Shown here: positions 38,463 to 50,516 of the stretch, one piece after another
Layout of the letters: the number at the start of each line of letters is the position of its first letter
How positions within the stretch are numbered: the stretch's first letter is position 1
NCBI GenBank assembly: GCA_009741485.1
Contig: CM019216.1
Span: forward strand, 43,048,253-43,112,252
DNA length: 64,000 nt
From: Malurus cyaneus samueli
Lineage: Eukaryota > Chordata > Aves > Passeriformes > Maluridae
Reading direction: 5' to 3'
Made by a program: the position numbers and the translations under genes
Notes under the pieces: generated by a model
What the model was told of the DNA's origin: nothing
What the model saw: only the letters and a program-made list of their open reading frames with translations
Database searches by the model: none

Positions 38463-38996
38463 ATACAGGCCCCACTCAATCTCAGAGGTTCCTTGCATTT
38501 GCCATGATGGATTTTAAAAGTCACAGTTGCAGAGGGGAAGGGTTGCTTGTCCAGTGATCCCAGGGTACCATGTGCCTCCACTGTGTATGGACAGGAGGAT
38601 CCCCATGGGGCAACCCAAGATGGGCTGTGCTCAGCCATATAGACTCAAGTGCTGTGCAGGTTCCCTGTACATGGGAAATCTTCCTCTGTCCTTGTAGGGC
38701 AAGTTCTCCCTGGCTTTGGGCTATCAGAAGAGGACAGGCCCCAGGATCTCCATTGTTTGTTGAAGTGTGTGCGTCTTGGGCGTTAAACACACCTGTAATC
38801 TCTCCATCTACATCAGCCTGAAAATTTGCAGTATTACACTCTATGGTTAAAGCAATCAAAGACTAATTTTAAAAGCAATTTCTTGCAGCAACTCTGGAAA
38901 AGAAATTAAAATCAAGATCAAAACATCATCTCTCTGAAAGAACACGTCTCACGATTTCTCATGATGTGTACATCAGTGTTCTCATGTTTTCTCGTC

Positions 38997-39039
38997 TTTT
39001 TTTTTTTTTTTTTTTTTTTTTTAATTAAAAAAAAAAAAA
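38997..39039. repeat. Poly-T/poly-A palindrome
   Basis: A run of about 26 T (38997-39022), then AATT, then about 13 A (39027-39039). The inner 30 bases (T13-AATT-A13) form a perfect palindrome. Such tracts arise by slippage or head-to-head poly-A insertions and are error-prone in sequencing. Confidence 0.85.
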
Positions 39040-40497
39040 TCCCTGTAAGATCTGGATCTTCGGGTTTCTACTGTTTTGGTTTATACTGTTCCCACAGAGG
39101 CTTTCCCATGGTACACTGACTATCATAGTAAAATAAAAGGTCTCCTGCAGGTGGTGCTACAATGCTGCAAGTATTTGTAATTAGAATAAGCACCAAAAAA
39201 AAGAGCCTCCATTATCATTTTCTCTCACTTTACAACAAATGAAAATCTCTGTGTGGGAAGTAGCTCATTATGGGAAGCCAAGTTCAAACAGTTTCAAATG
39301 AAAATGTACAGATGAAACATCTTGGAGACCTGGACCTAGCTCACTCTCAGTAGCTACTCCACTTTCTCAGCACAGCTACCAGTTGTGATGTATTAAGAAA
39401 ACCATTTATTCTCCCCCTGCAAATTCTGAAGAAAATTGTTGCCTTATTCTCCATGCCCATTGACTTGTGCAGTTAAATATTATGGTGTAAAGGAGGCTGT
39501 AAGAAGCCAATCAACAGATGGGTTAGTATCCTTCACCTCATATTAGCAGTAGGAATGTACAAGCAACAGACAACAGAGAAAAATGGTTAAAAAAACCTGA
39601 AATGGCTGCTAATGAAAAAACCTTCATATACTTATGAATCTCTGGCTGAGCAGAATAGCTTGACTAGCCCAATGGGCCACCTCTCCATGGACACAGCCAA
39701 TATTAGTTCCTTTTTGCCTTTAAATGCCTTTAATTGGCACTGGATGGCACAAAATTGAGGCCATTATGTAGGAATAAAAGTTAACCTGTGAAGCAAAATA
39801 ATTGAATTTTAAATCTTTTGAATTTTGATGATCTTTACAGGAAAATTATTGTTCTGTAGATTATTGTTCTGTCTTTAAAAGTGTGTCTTCATTTTTCTCT
39901 TTCTTGCCTGCATGACATTGTCTTTCTCCTTTTTGTTTTTTTGTCTGTTTATAGATTTACTTGTTAATGTGAAAGGAAGTAGAAGAAAAGCATAAAAGTA
40001 AAAATCTGTGGGGAAAGAAAAGCACAACAATTACTCTTCTGATTAAACATGAAACAATTTGGTTTTAAGTATCCTTTGCTATTACTTTTGCCTTCTGTTT
40101 TAATTTTTATCCCAAACATGCTCGGATTTTTTTTTTCCTTTTCTTTTCCTTTTTCTGTGAAAACAAATTTTTAATTGTGTCTGTTTGATAGTCACAAACT
40201 GTTGTAATCCTTGTAGGTAAGATAACTTGGCATGGCTTCCTGTGAGGTTCCCCCACTTGCATTTGCTCAGGGAAAGAAACAATTAAGCCATCAACACAAA
40301 TGCATCCAGGGCTGTCAGATCAGGAAATAAATGGAGGATGAATAATGATGTAGTAGCAACACTTCTATAAGAAACAGCTGCAATTAAATTAAAAAATGCA
40401 GTGACAATAATTAAAATATATGATATATTTCTTTCAAGTAAGATTTAATCTTATGCTTTGGTATGGTTTTGTAATTTTTTTCTCTTCCTATGTACAG

Positions 40498-40593
40498 CAC
40501 CTGAAATTTCTGAGGGAATTTACAGGGAGATGCATCAATTTGGAGACAATAACCCTTTGCTTCTCAGTGGAATTACAAGAAAAGTCAACACAG
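40498..40593 (+). other. Exon-like segment, unidentified
   Basis: A 96-nt segment is bounded on the left by a good acceptor (TTTTTTTCTCTTCCTATGTACAG, pyrimidine tract then AG ending at 40497) and on the right by CAG followed by GTACAA (a fair donor starting at 40594). Its length is a multiple of three. One open frame starts two bases in and contains EGIYREMHQF and GDNNPLLLSG. The frame starting at the first base is also open across the segment and beyond the donor, so openness alone is weak evidence. I do not recognise the peptide and see no partner exons. It could be a single coding exon inside a large intron-rich gene, or chance. Confidence 0.15.
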
Positions 40594-41742
40594 GTACAAT
40601 ATCCATTTATTCTTCAATCTCTCATTCTCAGAGAGGTACAATGTGTCTAGGTTAGCATGGCTATTAGCAGTTCAACAACAAATTGTTTTTTTTAATAATT
40701 AGAGAAGAGGCTGCTTCTTATAAATTGAAAGCCTATTAGTACTCACCAGTTGAACTAACAGGGTATTGTGTTACACACATCTATTTCCTTGCAATGTGCT
40801 ACTGTGATCAAAAAGATACTCCTTATTTAATGAATCATTAGCACTGGCACACAAGGCTTTTAATTTCTTTTTTTCATGAGGTGAAACCCTGCACGTAGAT
40901 ATGGTTTTAAAGCACACATAACAATACCTATCACTAAACAACAATGTCCACTTGAAAGATCAGATGCCCAGAAGGAACATAGAGACATTTTCTGAGGTTT
41001 CATTAAGAAAGTCTAATCTTCAGAAGAAGTTTATAATGAAAATAAATGAAGGGAAAGATTCAGTGGCTGCATATGCACACCTTGTGCCCCCTTGGGAAGA
41101 AAACTTTGCCTTAGAGTGTTATCAGTTCATCTTTGGAGACATTAACCTTGGGAAGTATTCATATTGATGCTATTTATGGCTTTCTTGAAATACATCAGTG
41201 TGTCCTTGAGGGTAAAGGAATGACACCGGCTCTGGACTCAGCTCTCCAGGGGTTTCTGTGTTAGCAGAAGGTTTCTCTGGGGGACCCTCTGTGACTGGTC
41301 TATTTTACGGCTCTGTGGCTTTCTCTGGATGAGCCCCAGAGCTCTGTATGGGCCACACCACAAAGGCAAGATTAGAGGGGGACACCTGGTGAGCTGAGCC
41401 CCAGGGGTTTATGTGGTACCCAGTACTTAGCTGCTCAGTGCTGTGGAGATTGAAGTGATTTATGTGCCCAGGCACACAGTGGACCTCCCACTCAGGGACG
41501 TGGAGACTCGGGTCCCACTGACAGAGAGAGTTTGAATAAAATCCATGTTGGGCTCAGACACTTCATGTAACATTAATGCCACCATTAGAGGAAACTGCCT
41601 TTTTTGTGGATTTGTTTTTCTGCCTTATGTAACATTACTCTCTGTAGTTATTTTTATCACTGACATGTAAATGTCATCACAGAGCTAAAGTGAAAACCAA
41701 CCAGCCACTGACTTTAAACCTTGTAGACTACTTCTATTATCA

Positions 41743-41848
41743 TAATTATTACTATTACTATTACTACTACTACTACTACTACTACTACTACGACTACTAC
41801 AACTACCACCACCACTATTACTACTGCTGCTGCTACTACTTTTGCTAC
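41743..41848 (+). repeat. TAC/TTA trinucleotide microsatellite
   Basis: About 105 bases of TTA, then TAC, then mixed CAC and TGC units. The core has more than ten TAC units with a single CGA-type interruption. Translated in one frame it gives a long tyrosine run, which is only a consequence of the repeat. The pure core is likely length-polymorphic. Confidence 0.9.
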
Positions 41849-44800
41849 ATTTTTAGGAGCATAATGCTCTTCAAAAATAAAATATCTGCTTTTGGATTTC
41901 TTCATACACTGGAGCTACAGAGTAAACTTCTAGTGACTGGAAAACAACCTACTATATCTTTACCTGTGAAGGAAATGGTTGTGCTGTCTCCTTGGTGAAG
42001 CTACTTTAAGATACTCCTGGAGCTTTAATATAATTTAATGACTGTACCAATTTTAAACAGGAAATGCATTATTGACATAACAGACATTTACCAAAAACCA
42101 TCAGAAAAAAACCCACAAGATCTAGTGAGGCAGAAAGAGCGAGGCATTACTTATATCAGAAAACCACAGGCTTTTCATATTTGCTAAAGAATTTCCCCTG
42201 ACTGGGCAGTCTGTTGACATAAACCCGAAGAAACTGAAAAATCATTTCTATACTAGTGCTTTGCTCAACGGCTGATAAAAAACCTAGTTGTAATTCCTTT
42301 CTATATGAAAGTGAGAAGAATTTTGTTTTTTTTTTCTTTGAAATCATCATCAGATTTGTTTGGTTTAACATCCCTATGAGATTAACATAGGCGAGAATCC
42401 TATAGATCGAGTTGAGGGGCTTTTGGTTGTAGCCAGATTGTCTTGTCTATAGGAAAGGACTCAAATGGACACAAAGAAGCAGAAGTTTTAGCCATGCTCC
42501 TCACTTGCTGTTCTGTTAAACCTGGAGAGCTCTTACCTCTATTCCCTTTGAAAAGTCACCACAACTTTCATCATAACCTTGTAAGAATTCCACACAGCAC
42601 CCTGAGAGTAACTTCAGTATATGTGTGAGCCATCCACGAGAAGCCTTCCCATAGACCAGCTCCTTGTTAAGTTGGGCCATGAGTAGACTGTGAGACTAAT
42701 AACTCTATTAAATAGGAGTTTATCTGCTGGTAATTGGAAGGGGCCTAAAGGTGTTCAAAATGTCCATGTTCAAACTGAACTGAGGGCAGGCCAGAGGAAT
42801 GTATTAGCTGAGTAAATTGGCCTTTCAGTTTAACACATTTCTTGACATACCTAATAACATTGAGAACAAAATATAACGAGATTACAAGAAAAAGCAGCAT
42901 TTGCCATGTGACCAGAAAGTACTTTCAGTTGTTCTGGCCAAATATAAACATTATATTAATTCTTGTGCTGGCTTAATTCTTAAGTGGTGGCTGCAACGCT
43001 TCACACAAAAGCACAGTTATTGTTTGTTCTGGGTAGGCATTTACAGCGACATTGTCTCAAAGAGAAAGATAAACAACATACATCTATGTTTATTTTCCTA
43101 CAGTGCAGGGAACCTTTTCCTCTTATTTCTATACACATTAGATGGCTCCCCTCCTACAAGTTTTTGTAAAGAATGGCTTTAGTTTGTAAATTGTGGGATA
43201 AAGCACTTCAAAGGCATGGCAGCAGGAGTGTAGATTTTACTCTCTACACTGTATTGAACATCCCTGAATGTAAGGAAACAATATACCTGATCAGCAGGTG
43301 GCTCAAGTGCTGACTGGATTGCTACTTTTAAGTCCTATGGGGAAGAAGCAGCCATCCCTGTTTGAAGTAGATTATCAAGAGTTTAAAATTTCTGTTCTGA
43401 ATCATCATGAATAGTTACTGCCATTATTTATTTCTTTTTTTACAACTATTTTTGATTGCAATTATTTGGGGTAAAATGGTGCTGTGTTATTTCAGTAGCT
43501 GCAAAATGCTTAATTTATTAAAATATTTCTCTTACAAAAACATTTGCATTATACTTTTTATATAATTCTGTTTCTAAATAAAAAGGTTAAGAACTGAAAT
43601 GCTATGAAAAACTGAGTTGTCTACCAATTAAAAAAATTGAAATCTGTAGAGCTAAGTTCTGTGAAGGTAGTGAAAATGGAGACTTGACCAAAAGCATTTT
43701 CTAGTGAGAAATATTTGGCTATGCATGACCAAAAGATTGTTTGCCTTTCCAACAAGGTGAGCAGATGAGAGACAGAAAGAAGTGTGCCATTTTGAGGGCT
43801 GCTATTATAAACATACATGTCTGCATATGAGGAGCAGTCAGCAGAAGATCAAACTTGCAATCAGCATGTCTAATGTCAGGATTTACCCTGCCTGATGACC
43901 ACAGTTCTCCTTTCTGTAGCAATGGAGGTACTGTAATTTGCATTATGACTACATTTCTTCTATTTTTTTCTCCAAAACTGTAAAAAACTATGTACCATTA
44001 TAATAATTTTTCTTGAGTAAATAGTCACACGACATCCTAAGAATAGATAAAACCCATTTTAACTATCTAATGTTTACTTTTAAGATTTTTCTGAAATAGT
44101 ATAAAAGAAATCAATAGTAGCTCAAGAAATCAGTTTTGACATTTGAAATCTGACACACAAGGTTGGCATATTTTCGATGTTTTGTTTGCCATTCCTTCAC
44201 AGAATATTTAGCTACTGCTAATGGCTTTGCAATATTCTGAGCTTTGGATATGCAGAAATGGTTCCAAATAATATGTCTCTGAGATATGAAGGCAGAAAAG
44301 GCTTTTTAAAGGAAACTTCAGTGTTTTTCTCCACTGTGAAATTTTATGTAGGAGTGTTGCTTTTTTAAGTTCTCTAACATGTGATGGGAACTGGTGGAGC
44401 AGCAGTTACAAACCTTTGCATATTCTGGGAGCTGACAAAAATCTTTAATTAGGCATGTTTTTTTTTTTTAAATAAATATTTACCTTATTATTAATATTTT
44501 GCCTCCCACAAAGTTATTTTGACCTTTCATAAAACGAAAAGCCAAACCACTGACAACATAAATTTTAAATCTGGAAATATGGATTAAATCCAGAAACATG
44601 AGCATGGTTATGGTCTCTCCTGCTCCATTTCTCTCCACTATCTGACTGCTGAAAGGAGTGTATATGCTGATTTCTCCTGATGATTACAGTGTTTTGCAGT
44701 TTTTCGGCAGAATGTAGGATGAGATGCAGACTAACTGACAAGAAGGAACTCCAGAACTGCAGGCTGGAATACTGGAGGTTTTTCTGCAGTGTCAAGAGTG

Positions 44801-47609
44801 GTTAATGATATATCATGTTTGCCTGGTCTATCTGAAAAGGGAAGCTATGCTTATGCCTGTAATAACTTTCTGTAAATTGCTCTTAATGGCAAACACATAA
44901 GTTCTTCACTAATGGAAAAAAGGAAATAATGTTTCTGTGCAAAATGGCACCTGTGAAGGGAGGAAACAAACTCAAGGAGCCACAGAGAGAAAAGAAAGAT
45001 CATATGCTAATATATTTGTACATGTGCTCACACACAAACACATGGACACGTGTGTGTGCATGTCTTTGCTTCAAATGTGAAGTGGATTGATCTTGGTTAA
45101 CGTTTGTTAACAAAAATGTAGACTCCATATGCTCTGCAGTCACATTAATGAGTAGGGAGCTCCTGTAGCACGGGTAGATTCCTCCTAAAGCAGACATCTG
45201 AGATCAATCTAAATCCTCCTCTCTCTTCCCCCCTCAGCCACACAGTTAATTTCTGCCTTTCTCTTCTACAACGTGTAAAAGTGTCAAAGTCTTTCCAGTT
45301 AATTTAGGAGAAGCAAATCCCAGAGCTGGGATGCACCAAACCAGTGGAGCTCTGAAGGAATAGCCCAGGGATACAGCACATCTCCTCCCCACCATGTAGT
45401 CTAGGACCAAGCCATATTAAGCCTTATGGAATACATTTTAATATGCACAGCCTTTTTGCATAGACTCTTCTCCTACTGTTCCTAAAAAATTGAACTAAAT
45501 AAACTAATGGGAAGACCGCAAAATCTGAATGCATTTTCTTTTTCTTAAAAGCTTTGTTTATATCAAAGGTGTACTCTTGAAGCCCTTAAAATGATCAACA
45601 GACAGTCATTTTCCAACCCAGACTGTAGTTTACAAATATCCAGAACATAAGCCTGTTTACCTTCTGGGTGTATAGGGGTGACATGTCAGTCTCCAGTATT
45701 TCACCAGGCAACATTACTGTTGGCAAACAGATGACATAGGAGCTGATCTAAAGCAATGCCAAATGAGCTTAAATTAAATTTAAAATTTTAGTTGAATCTG
45801 TTTTATTTGAATCAACTTTTTCATTAATATGTATTTATTTGCATTTCCATTTCCCCGTCAGGACCAGATGTGGAATGTGGAAGTTCAGAAAGGCTTTTTT
45901 TTTTTTTTTTTTTTTGGTTGGTTGTTTGTTTTGGGGTTTTTGTGGGTTTGTGGTTTCTTTTTTTTTTTTTTTTGTTTTGTTTTTTTTTTTTTTTTTTTTT
46001 TTTTATTTATTTCTGAGTGAGGAGATTTCAAAAAGGCTGTGAGAAAACTGGTTCTTTTAAGGATTTCAACAGTGTGAACAGAATCACACAATCTTCATGA
46101 AGGAAGTTTATACTAATCAAGGTAGATAACTGCATTAACAGAAAAAAGTTTTAACTGCTGGGTGTGTTTCCAGTGAATATCACATGAATTTTAGCAATAA
46201 TGATACAACCACTAACAGAAGTAATGTGCCTTCAGAGTGTATTACATTTGAAATTTCCTCCTCAGTGAGGAAAAGATCCAGCTGCATGCAAGGCTTTCTA
46301 GTCTACACCTATGTTAATAAATTCAAAATGCCATGTCACAGCCTTTATACTATCTAATTATGAGCACCATTTTGCCCTTAAGCACCTGGTGTTCTCCCAT
46401 GGATGTTCTCTGGAGCATAAACCGTTCCTGAAAAATAATCTGGATGCAGCCACCCTGTCTTGGAAGGTAGGAGACTTTAACAGCATGGATGTAGGCCAGT
46501 CCCCACACAACCAAACCCAGAGAATGAGCCCCAATACAATGGCCTCTAATGGGGTAGATGTTGCTTTAGAATTTTTACTGCCCGTGACTGCACAAAACAG
46601 CAAAGTATGATGAAGTGAAATACAGTACTGAACCTAAATTAATGTACCTTTGGGGCTATAAGAGTAAATTTTTGGTGACAAAAGGGGAGGCAGGGATTGT
46701 TACCTTGAATTCATACTTTCCATTCCTCTCCTGCTCTAACTAGAAACAGATGACCTGAAAATCGCAATACTTAACCCGTGATGAGGTCTCTGATGGGTTC
46801 TGGTTTAACCATACATGAGCCTTTTGGCAGGGTTCATTTTGAAAGGAATCAGGAAGCCAAGCCAAAGCCTTATTGGGGGGTATTTCTGCCCTTGCTATGT
46901 TGTGGTCTCATCATGTCACTCAGGAATGAGGCACTTGCTGTTACATTAAACACAAAAATAACACAGGAAATTGATTTATGTTGGCACAGTTTTCCTATTT
47001 TAAATTATTTACCTGAAATCCAAACCAGAACTGCAGGCAAAGTATAGTTCAGAGCTCAGATTTCTTGGGTTCACATGTTAGAGAACTTGACATTTGATCC
47101 AGATGGTCCATCTGCCTTCGATTACTGTTTTCTGGTAAATAAAATGAAGAGGGTACGTACATTCACTGCCATGTTGGAAAAAGCTAAAATAATGTCAAGA
47201 GGTTTATAAAATAAGTTAATGAAAGTAGCCAGAAAGTGAGAACAAATATGTCTGCTTTCACTACAGATATTTAATATTCCCTTTTATCTGCTGATGCTTG
47301 TGTTGGTGTTTGGAGACAAGGGAAAAGTGCATGAAGGTGCCTTGTGCCTTAATGAGTGAATAAGAAATTCCACAAGCTGCACAGACAGTGCAATTTTTTG
47401 CAAATATGAGGTGAAAAAATATTTTTCATTTTTAAGAAAATGCTTTATCAGCAGAAATAGGAAACTACTGCATAAAAAACAGGCAGCTGAAGGTCAGAGG
47501 GCACGTTACCTGTAAGGCTGTTGAGATGGGGAATATGTTAAGATATCACATTTAATTGTGACCAGTTTGATACCAGATTTTAATGAGTGGCTGCCAAACT
47601 GTAGTACAA
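41849..47609. other. AT-rich non-coding stretch
   Basis: No gene or recognised interspersed repeat. It includes an imperfect hairpin made of CA and GT repeats at 45020-45063 (CACACAC at 45029-45035 facing GTGTGTGTG at 45050-45058) and a T-rich low-complexity tract (45895-46004). All open frames are short. A fragment at 47100-47200 faintly resembles a MIR left end but was not convincing enough to annotate. Confidence 0.5.
45895..46004. repeat. T-rich low-complexity tract
   Basis: Three T runs (about 21, 16 and 25 T) are separated by a G/T-only segment (45916-45957) made of GGTTGGTTG-like units. The minus strand is therefore A-rich with CCAAAC and CACAAACC units. This is low-complexity DNA, probably of retroposon-tail or slippage origin. 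The exact length is uncertain. Confidence 0.85.
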
Positions 47610-47969
47610 GTATTAGTGGAAGCATTTTTGAGATAGGAGGCTTTTGGTTAACTTTATGATTATCATTAGGTTTTTTTTTCTTTCTTTTGCACTTTGGGTC
47701 CTAGCCAGAAACTAAAAAGGAAATACCTCTGGAGAAACTATTTGTGAAGAATTTCTGGCTTGACCTTAAACAGGAATTGTCTGGTATTAGTGGAAGCATT
47801 TTTGAGATAGGAGGCTTTTGGTTAACTTTATGATTATCATTAGGTTTTTTTTTTTTCATTCTTTTGCACTTTGGGTCCTAGCCAGAAACTAAAAAGGAAA
47901 TACCTCTGTACCCCGAGAGAAACTATTTGTGAAGAATTTCTGGCTTGACCTTAAACAGGAATTGTCTGG
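47610..47969 (+). repeat. Two-copy tandem duplication, about 174 and 185 bp
   Basis: The unit beginning GTATTAGTGGAAGCATTTTT at 47610 starts again at 47784, and both copies end in GAATTGTCTGG (47784 and 47969). Inside, the units are nearly identical. The second has a slightly longer T run, and where the first reads CCTCTGGAGAAACT it reads CCTCTGTACCCCGAGAGAAACT, eight bases more. These two indels account for the 11-bp difference in unit length. No frame is conserved between the copies, so this is non-coding. High identity suggests a fairly recent duplication or a consensus artefact. Confidence 0.95.
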
Positions 47970-49372
47970 AATTACAGGAAAGACTTTTTACAAGATTTCC
48001 CTTCTAACCTTGCAAATGCAAGCCATTCAGAGGTATTGGGTGCTTATCAGCAGCTCCAGGAAGCATTTAAGGTTTGTCCAGTTTATAGCTAACAGGGAGA
48101 GGTCCTTGCAAATGGCAAAGAATAGTGCCATTTTCTCTGAAAGCTGTTAGTTTCCTGACTGTGGGCTGGATTGGAATAGTACATAAACAACAGTAAAAAC
48201 ATGTAGGCAAAATAATTTAATTTTCAACCTCAAGGTTTTTAGCATGACCACTCAGTGCTACTGTAGCCAAGGAGAAGGACTAGGGAAGGCAAATATGTGC
48301 ATGTTTTATTCCATCATTATTAGCTCTTTAAATTAGGGTCCCAAAGTGGACCTTTCCCACTGTGCATGCAGAAGGTATTATCTCTCCTTATCCAAACAAT
48401 CTTAAGGCAGCTCTGTGCTCCAAAAAGGTTTATTTTGCAAAGCTTTCTGAAAAAAACTAGGTAAATATCTCCACAAAGCATTGGTTTTCAAACATGAACA
48501 AATTCATGTTTAACTGTCCCTGAACTGAGAAATTAAGAGAAAATTTAAAATGCTTGTCAGAGGCTGATGTGATTGAAAACATTGCTGTGTAAATGCCAGC
48601 CTGTAAGGATGCTGACCTCAGAAGAACTACTGACATGCTGCAGTCTGTATTCCACTCCTAACTTCATGCCTATTAGGAAGTTTCTGAAGCATTAACGTGC
48701 CCAGATGGCTGGGGCCTCCTGTTTTTTTTGCCTGTGGCCCTCCTCTTTGTTATTAGATATTTACTACAGATTTGTTTTGAGGAGTGTTGCTTTCCTTGTG
48801 TGTTTACTGGGTGAAGACTTTGGTTACTTCATCTGAATTCTAAAGTGAGAAACTGAGAGAGCTGTTCCAGTCAAAATGATTAACCTTTTTTATTTTCATG
48901 AATGAAGACTTACGCTTGCTTGGGGAAGTCTCCCAACTGTTTTACTGTTCTCTCCCTCGAGAAGTAAAGGAGGTAGTCTCTCTCAACTTTTTGGGGAATA
49001 CCTTTATAGTTTCAAGAGAGAGAAGAGGGTTGCCACCTTATCAGAGGTTTTCTTCATTAACATGTAGGAGTTTTGCGTTAATGGGATCATTACCTCCTCT
49101 TGAAATTTTTTTGTTGACAACTTATAAAGTATGCTTAAACATGCATTGCTATGTTACACTGAAAAGCTGTTTATTTGCATCTCAAATTTATTGAGATATT
49201 AACAGAGATACTGTTTAAGATCTAAGAGCCAAACTAAATAAATATTCTGCAATTTTTCATCAGTTTTCAAACTTGCTAGTAGTGATTACCTGTAGGCCCT
49301 CTCAGATCTATCTTTAAGTCAGAAAGCTGTTGATGCTATTATTATTATTAAACCTTGTTACTAATTATATTT

Positions 49373-49410
49373 AATCATAGAATAATAGAATAGTTGTGTT
49401 GTTAGTCATT
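49373..49410 (-). mobile_element. Possible CR1 3'-end fragment
   Basis: The bases AATCATAGAATAATAGAATAG resemble the terminal repeat of a CR1 element read on the minus strand. The following TTGTGTTG could be the start of its 3' UTR, but similarity is lost within about 40 bases. It may be a very old fragment or chance similarity in AT-rich DNA. Confidence 0.3.
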
Positions 49411-50493
49411 GTCATGAGCTGGTTGTGACATGAGGGGACAAACTAAGGCTGAGCTGAGGGCACAGAATCTCTCTTTCTTTCACACTCAATCTGGCAGAAA
49501 TTTCCTGTAAAAAGGTGGCCAAATTAATGCACTCTTTCTTTAAATATTGATCCATTTCATACTATGAAAGATTCTTCAGTAAATGATAGTTGACAGGTCA
49601 ACCAATAGTGTGCTTGTCTTAATGTTTTACTTGCTTCATTAGTTAAGCATTCTGTCTCCCCCCCACTGAAGAGTTGTATTTTTAAATATGCAACCACAGC
49701 CAAATCCAGAACTTGCATACAACAACCAATTTAATACATTTTCCTTAATTCATCAGTATTTTTGTCTCCATATTTTGTATTTTAAAGCAAAATCTATGAA
49801 GGGTGGAAACTAGATCACTTTAGTATCTCGAGCTGGGTGATTCAAATAATTTTTTTTTAATGAAAAAAATTAAATGTCTAATTTTTTCATGTGTGGTTGC
49901 GCACAGATGTCATTCTGGTGATGAATGAGTTGTGAAACTACTGGTGAAACTATGAGGTCTCTGGCAGCGGCCCAAGTAGTGAAGGCCAACTTTCCTGTTG
50001 GAGAAGCTCTTTCCAGCTCCTTCCATTGAATTCTTGAATAAAAATTGCTCCAGGCTGATAACCCACACAATGCTGACCAACAGAGGGCTGCTCCAGGGTT
50101 ACAAGTTTAGAGGAGGCTGCACATAAAGAGGTGGTCATTGCGTTACACTCAACTTACAGCCCCTGCAGGGGATTCCTCTCAAGGACATTGATGATAGCCT
50201 GTCTGCTTTTAGACATTGAACAGTATTGTTTGGGCATGCATACAAGAAATTTTCCATCCAGGATCTTTGCTCTGGAAAGAAACACTTGTCAGGCATTACT
50301 CCATTTTTCATTTTATTTACAAGGGAAACAATACTGCCTGATATTGCCCCTCCCATCTGGACTTTTTCCTATCCTGACACCAGCCTCTAACTGAGCATGT
50401 CCCACTTTTGATAGGTTCTGAATGGCATCTGTTAAGTATTGGAACAATTGTTATTTCTAAGAATGATATTTTGATAATATATATATTGAGTAT

Positions 50494-50516
50494 TACTTAA
50501 AAGTAACTTTTAAGTA
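50494..50516. other. Perfect 10-bp hairpin with 3-nt loop
   Basis: TACTTAAAAG (50494-50503) pairs exactly with CTTTTAAGTA (50507-50516) around a TAA loop. The stem is AT-rich and no T run follows it. A stem of this size can arise by chance in a window of this length. Confidence 0.7.

Larger units (their letters stand above)
33961..41740. other. AT-rich non-coding stretch with SINE relics and hairpins
   Basis: Mostly low-GC DNA, with GC-richer patches at 37350-38240, 38520-38830 and 41200-41560 that contain only overlapping chance frames. Separately annotated items are two MIR-type relics, an alternating purine-pyrimidine tract, a 14-bp hairpin, a poly-T/poly-A palindrome and a weak exon-like segment. 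Several repeat-free AT-rich parts (34140-34620, 36430-36740, 39700-39810) have the look of conserved non-coding sequence, but I have no alignment to support that. Confidence 0.5.

Noticed and set aside
41690..41998. Open frame with a long tyrosine run
   Set aside because: It is produced by the TAC microsatellite and is not a protein-coding signal.
45829..46091. Frames rich in phenylalanine (plus strand) or lysine (minus strand)
   Set aside because: They are translations of the poly-T tract at 45895-46004.
47085..47230. Possible MIR left-end relic (GTAAATAAAATGAAGAGGGTACGTAC)
   Set aside because: It is only loosely similar to the MIR segment that follows the TCTGTAAAATGGGG motif, too diverged to support by eye.
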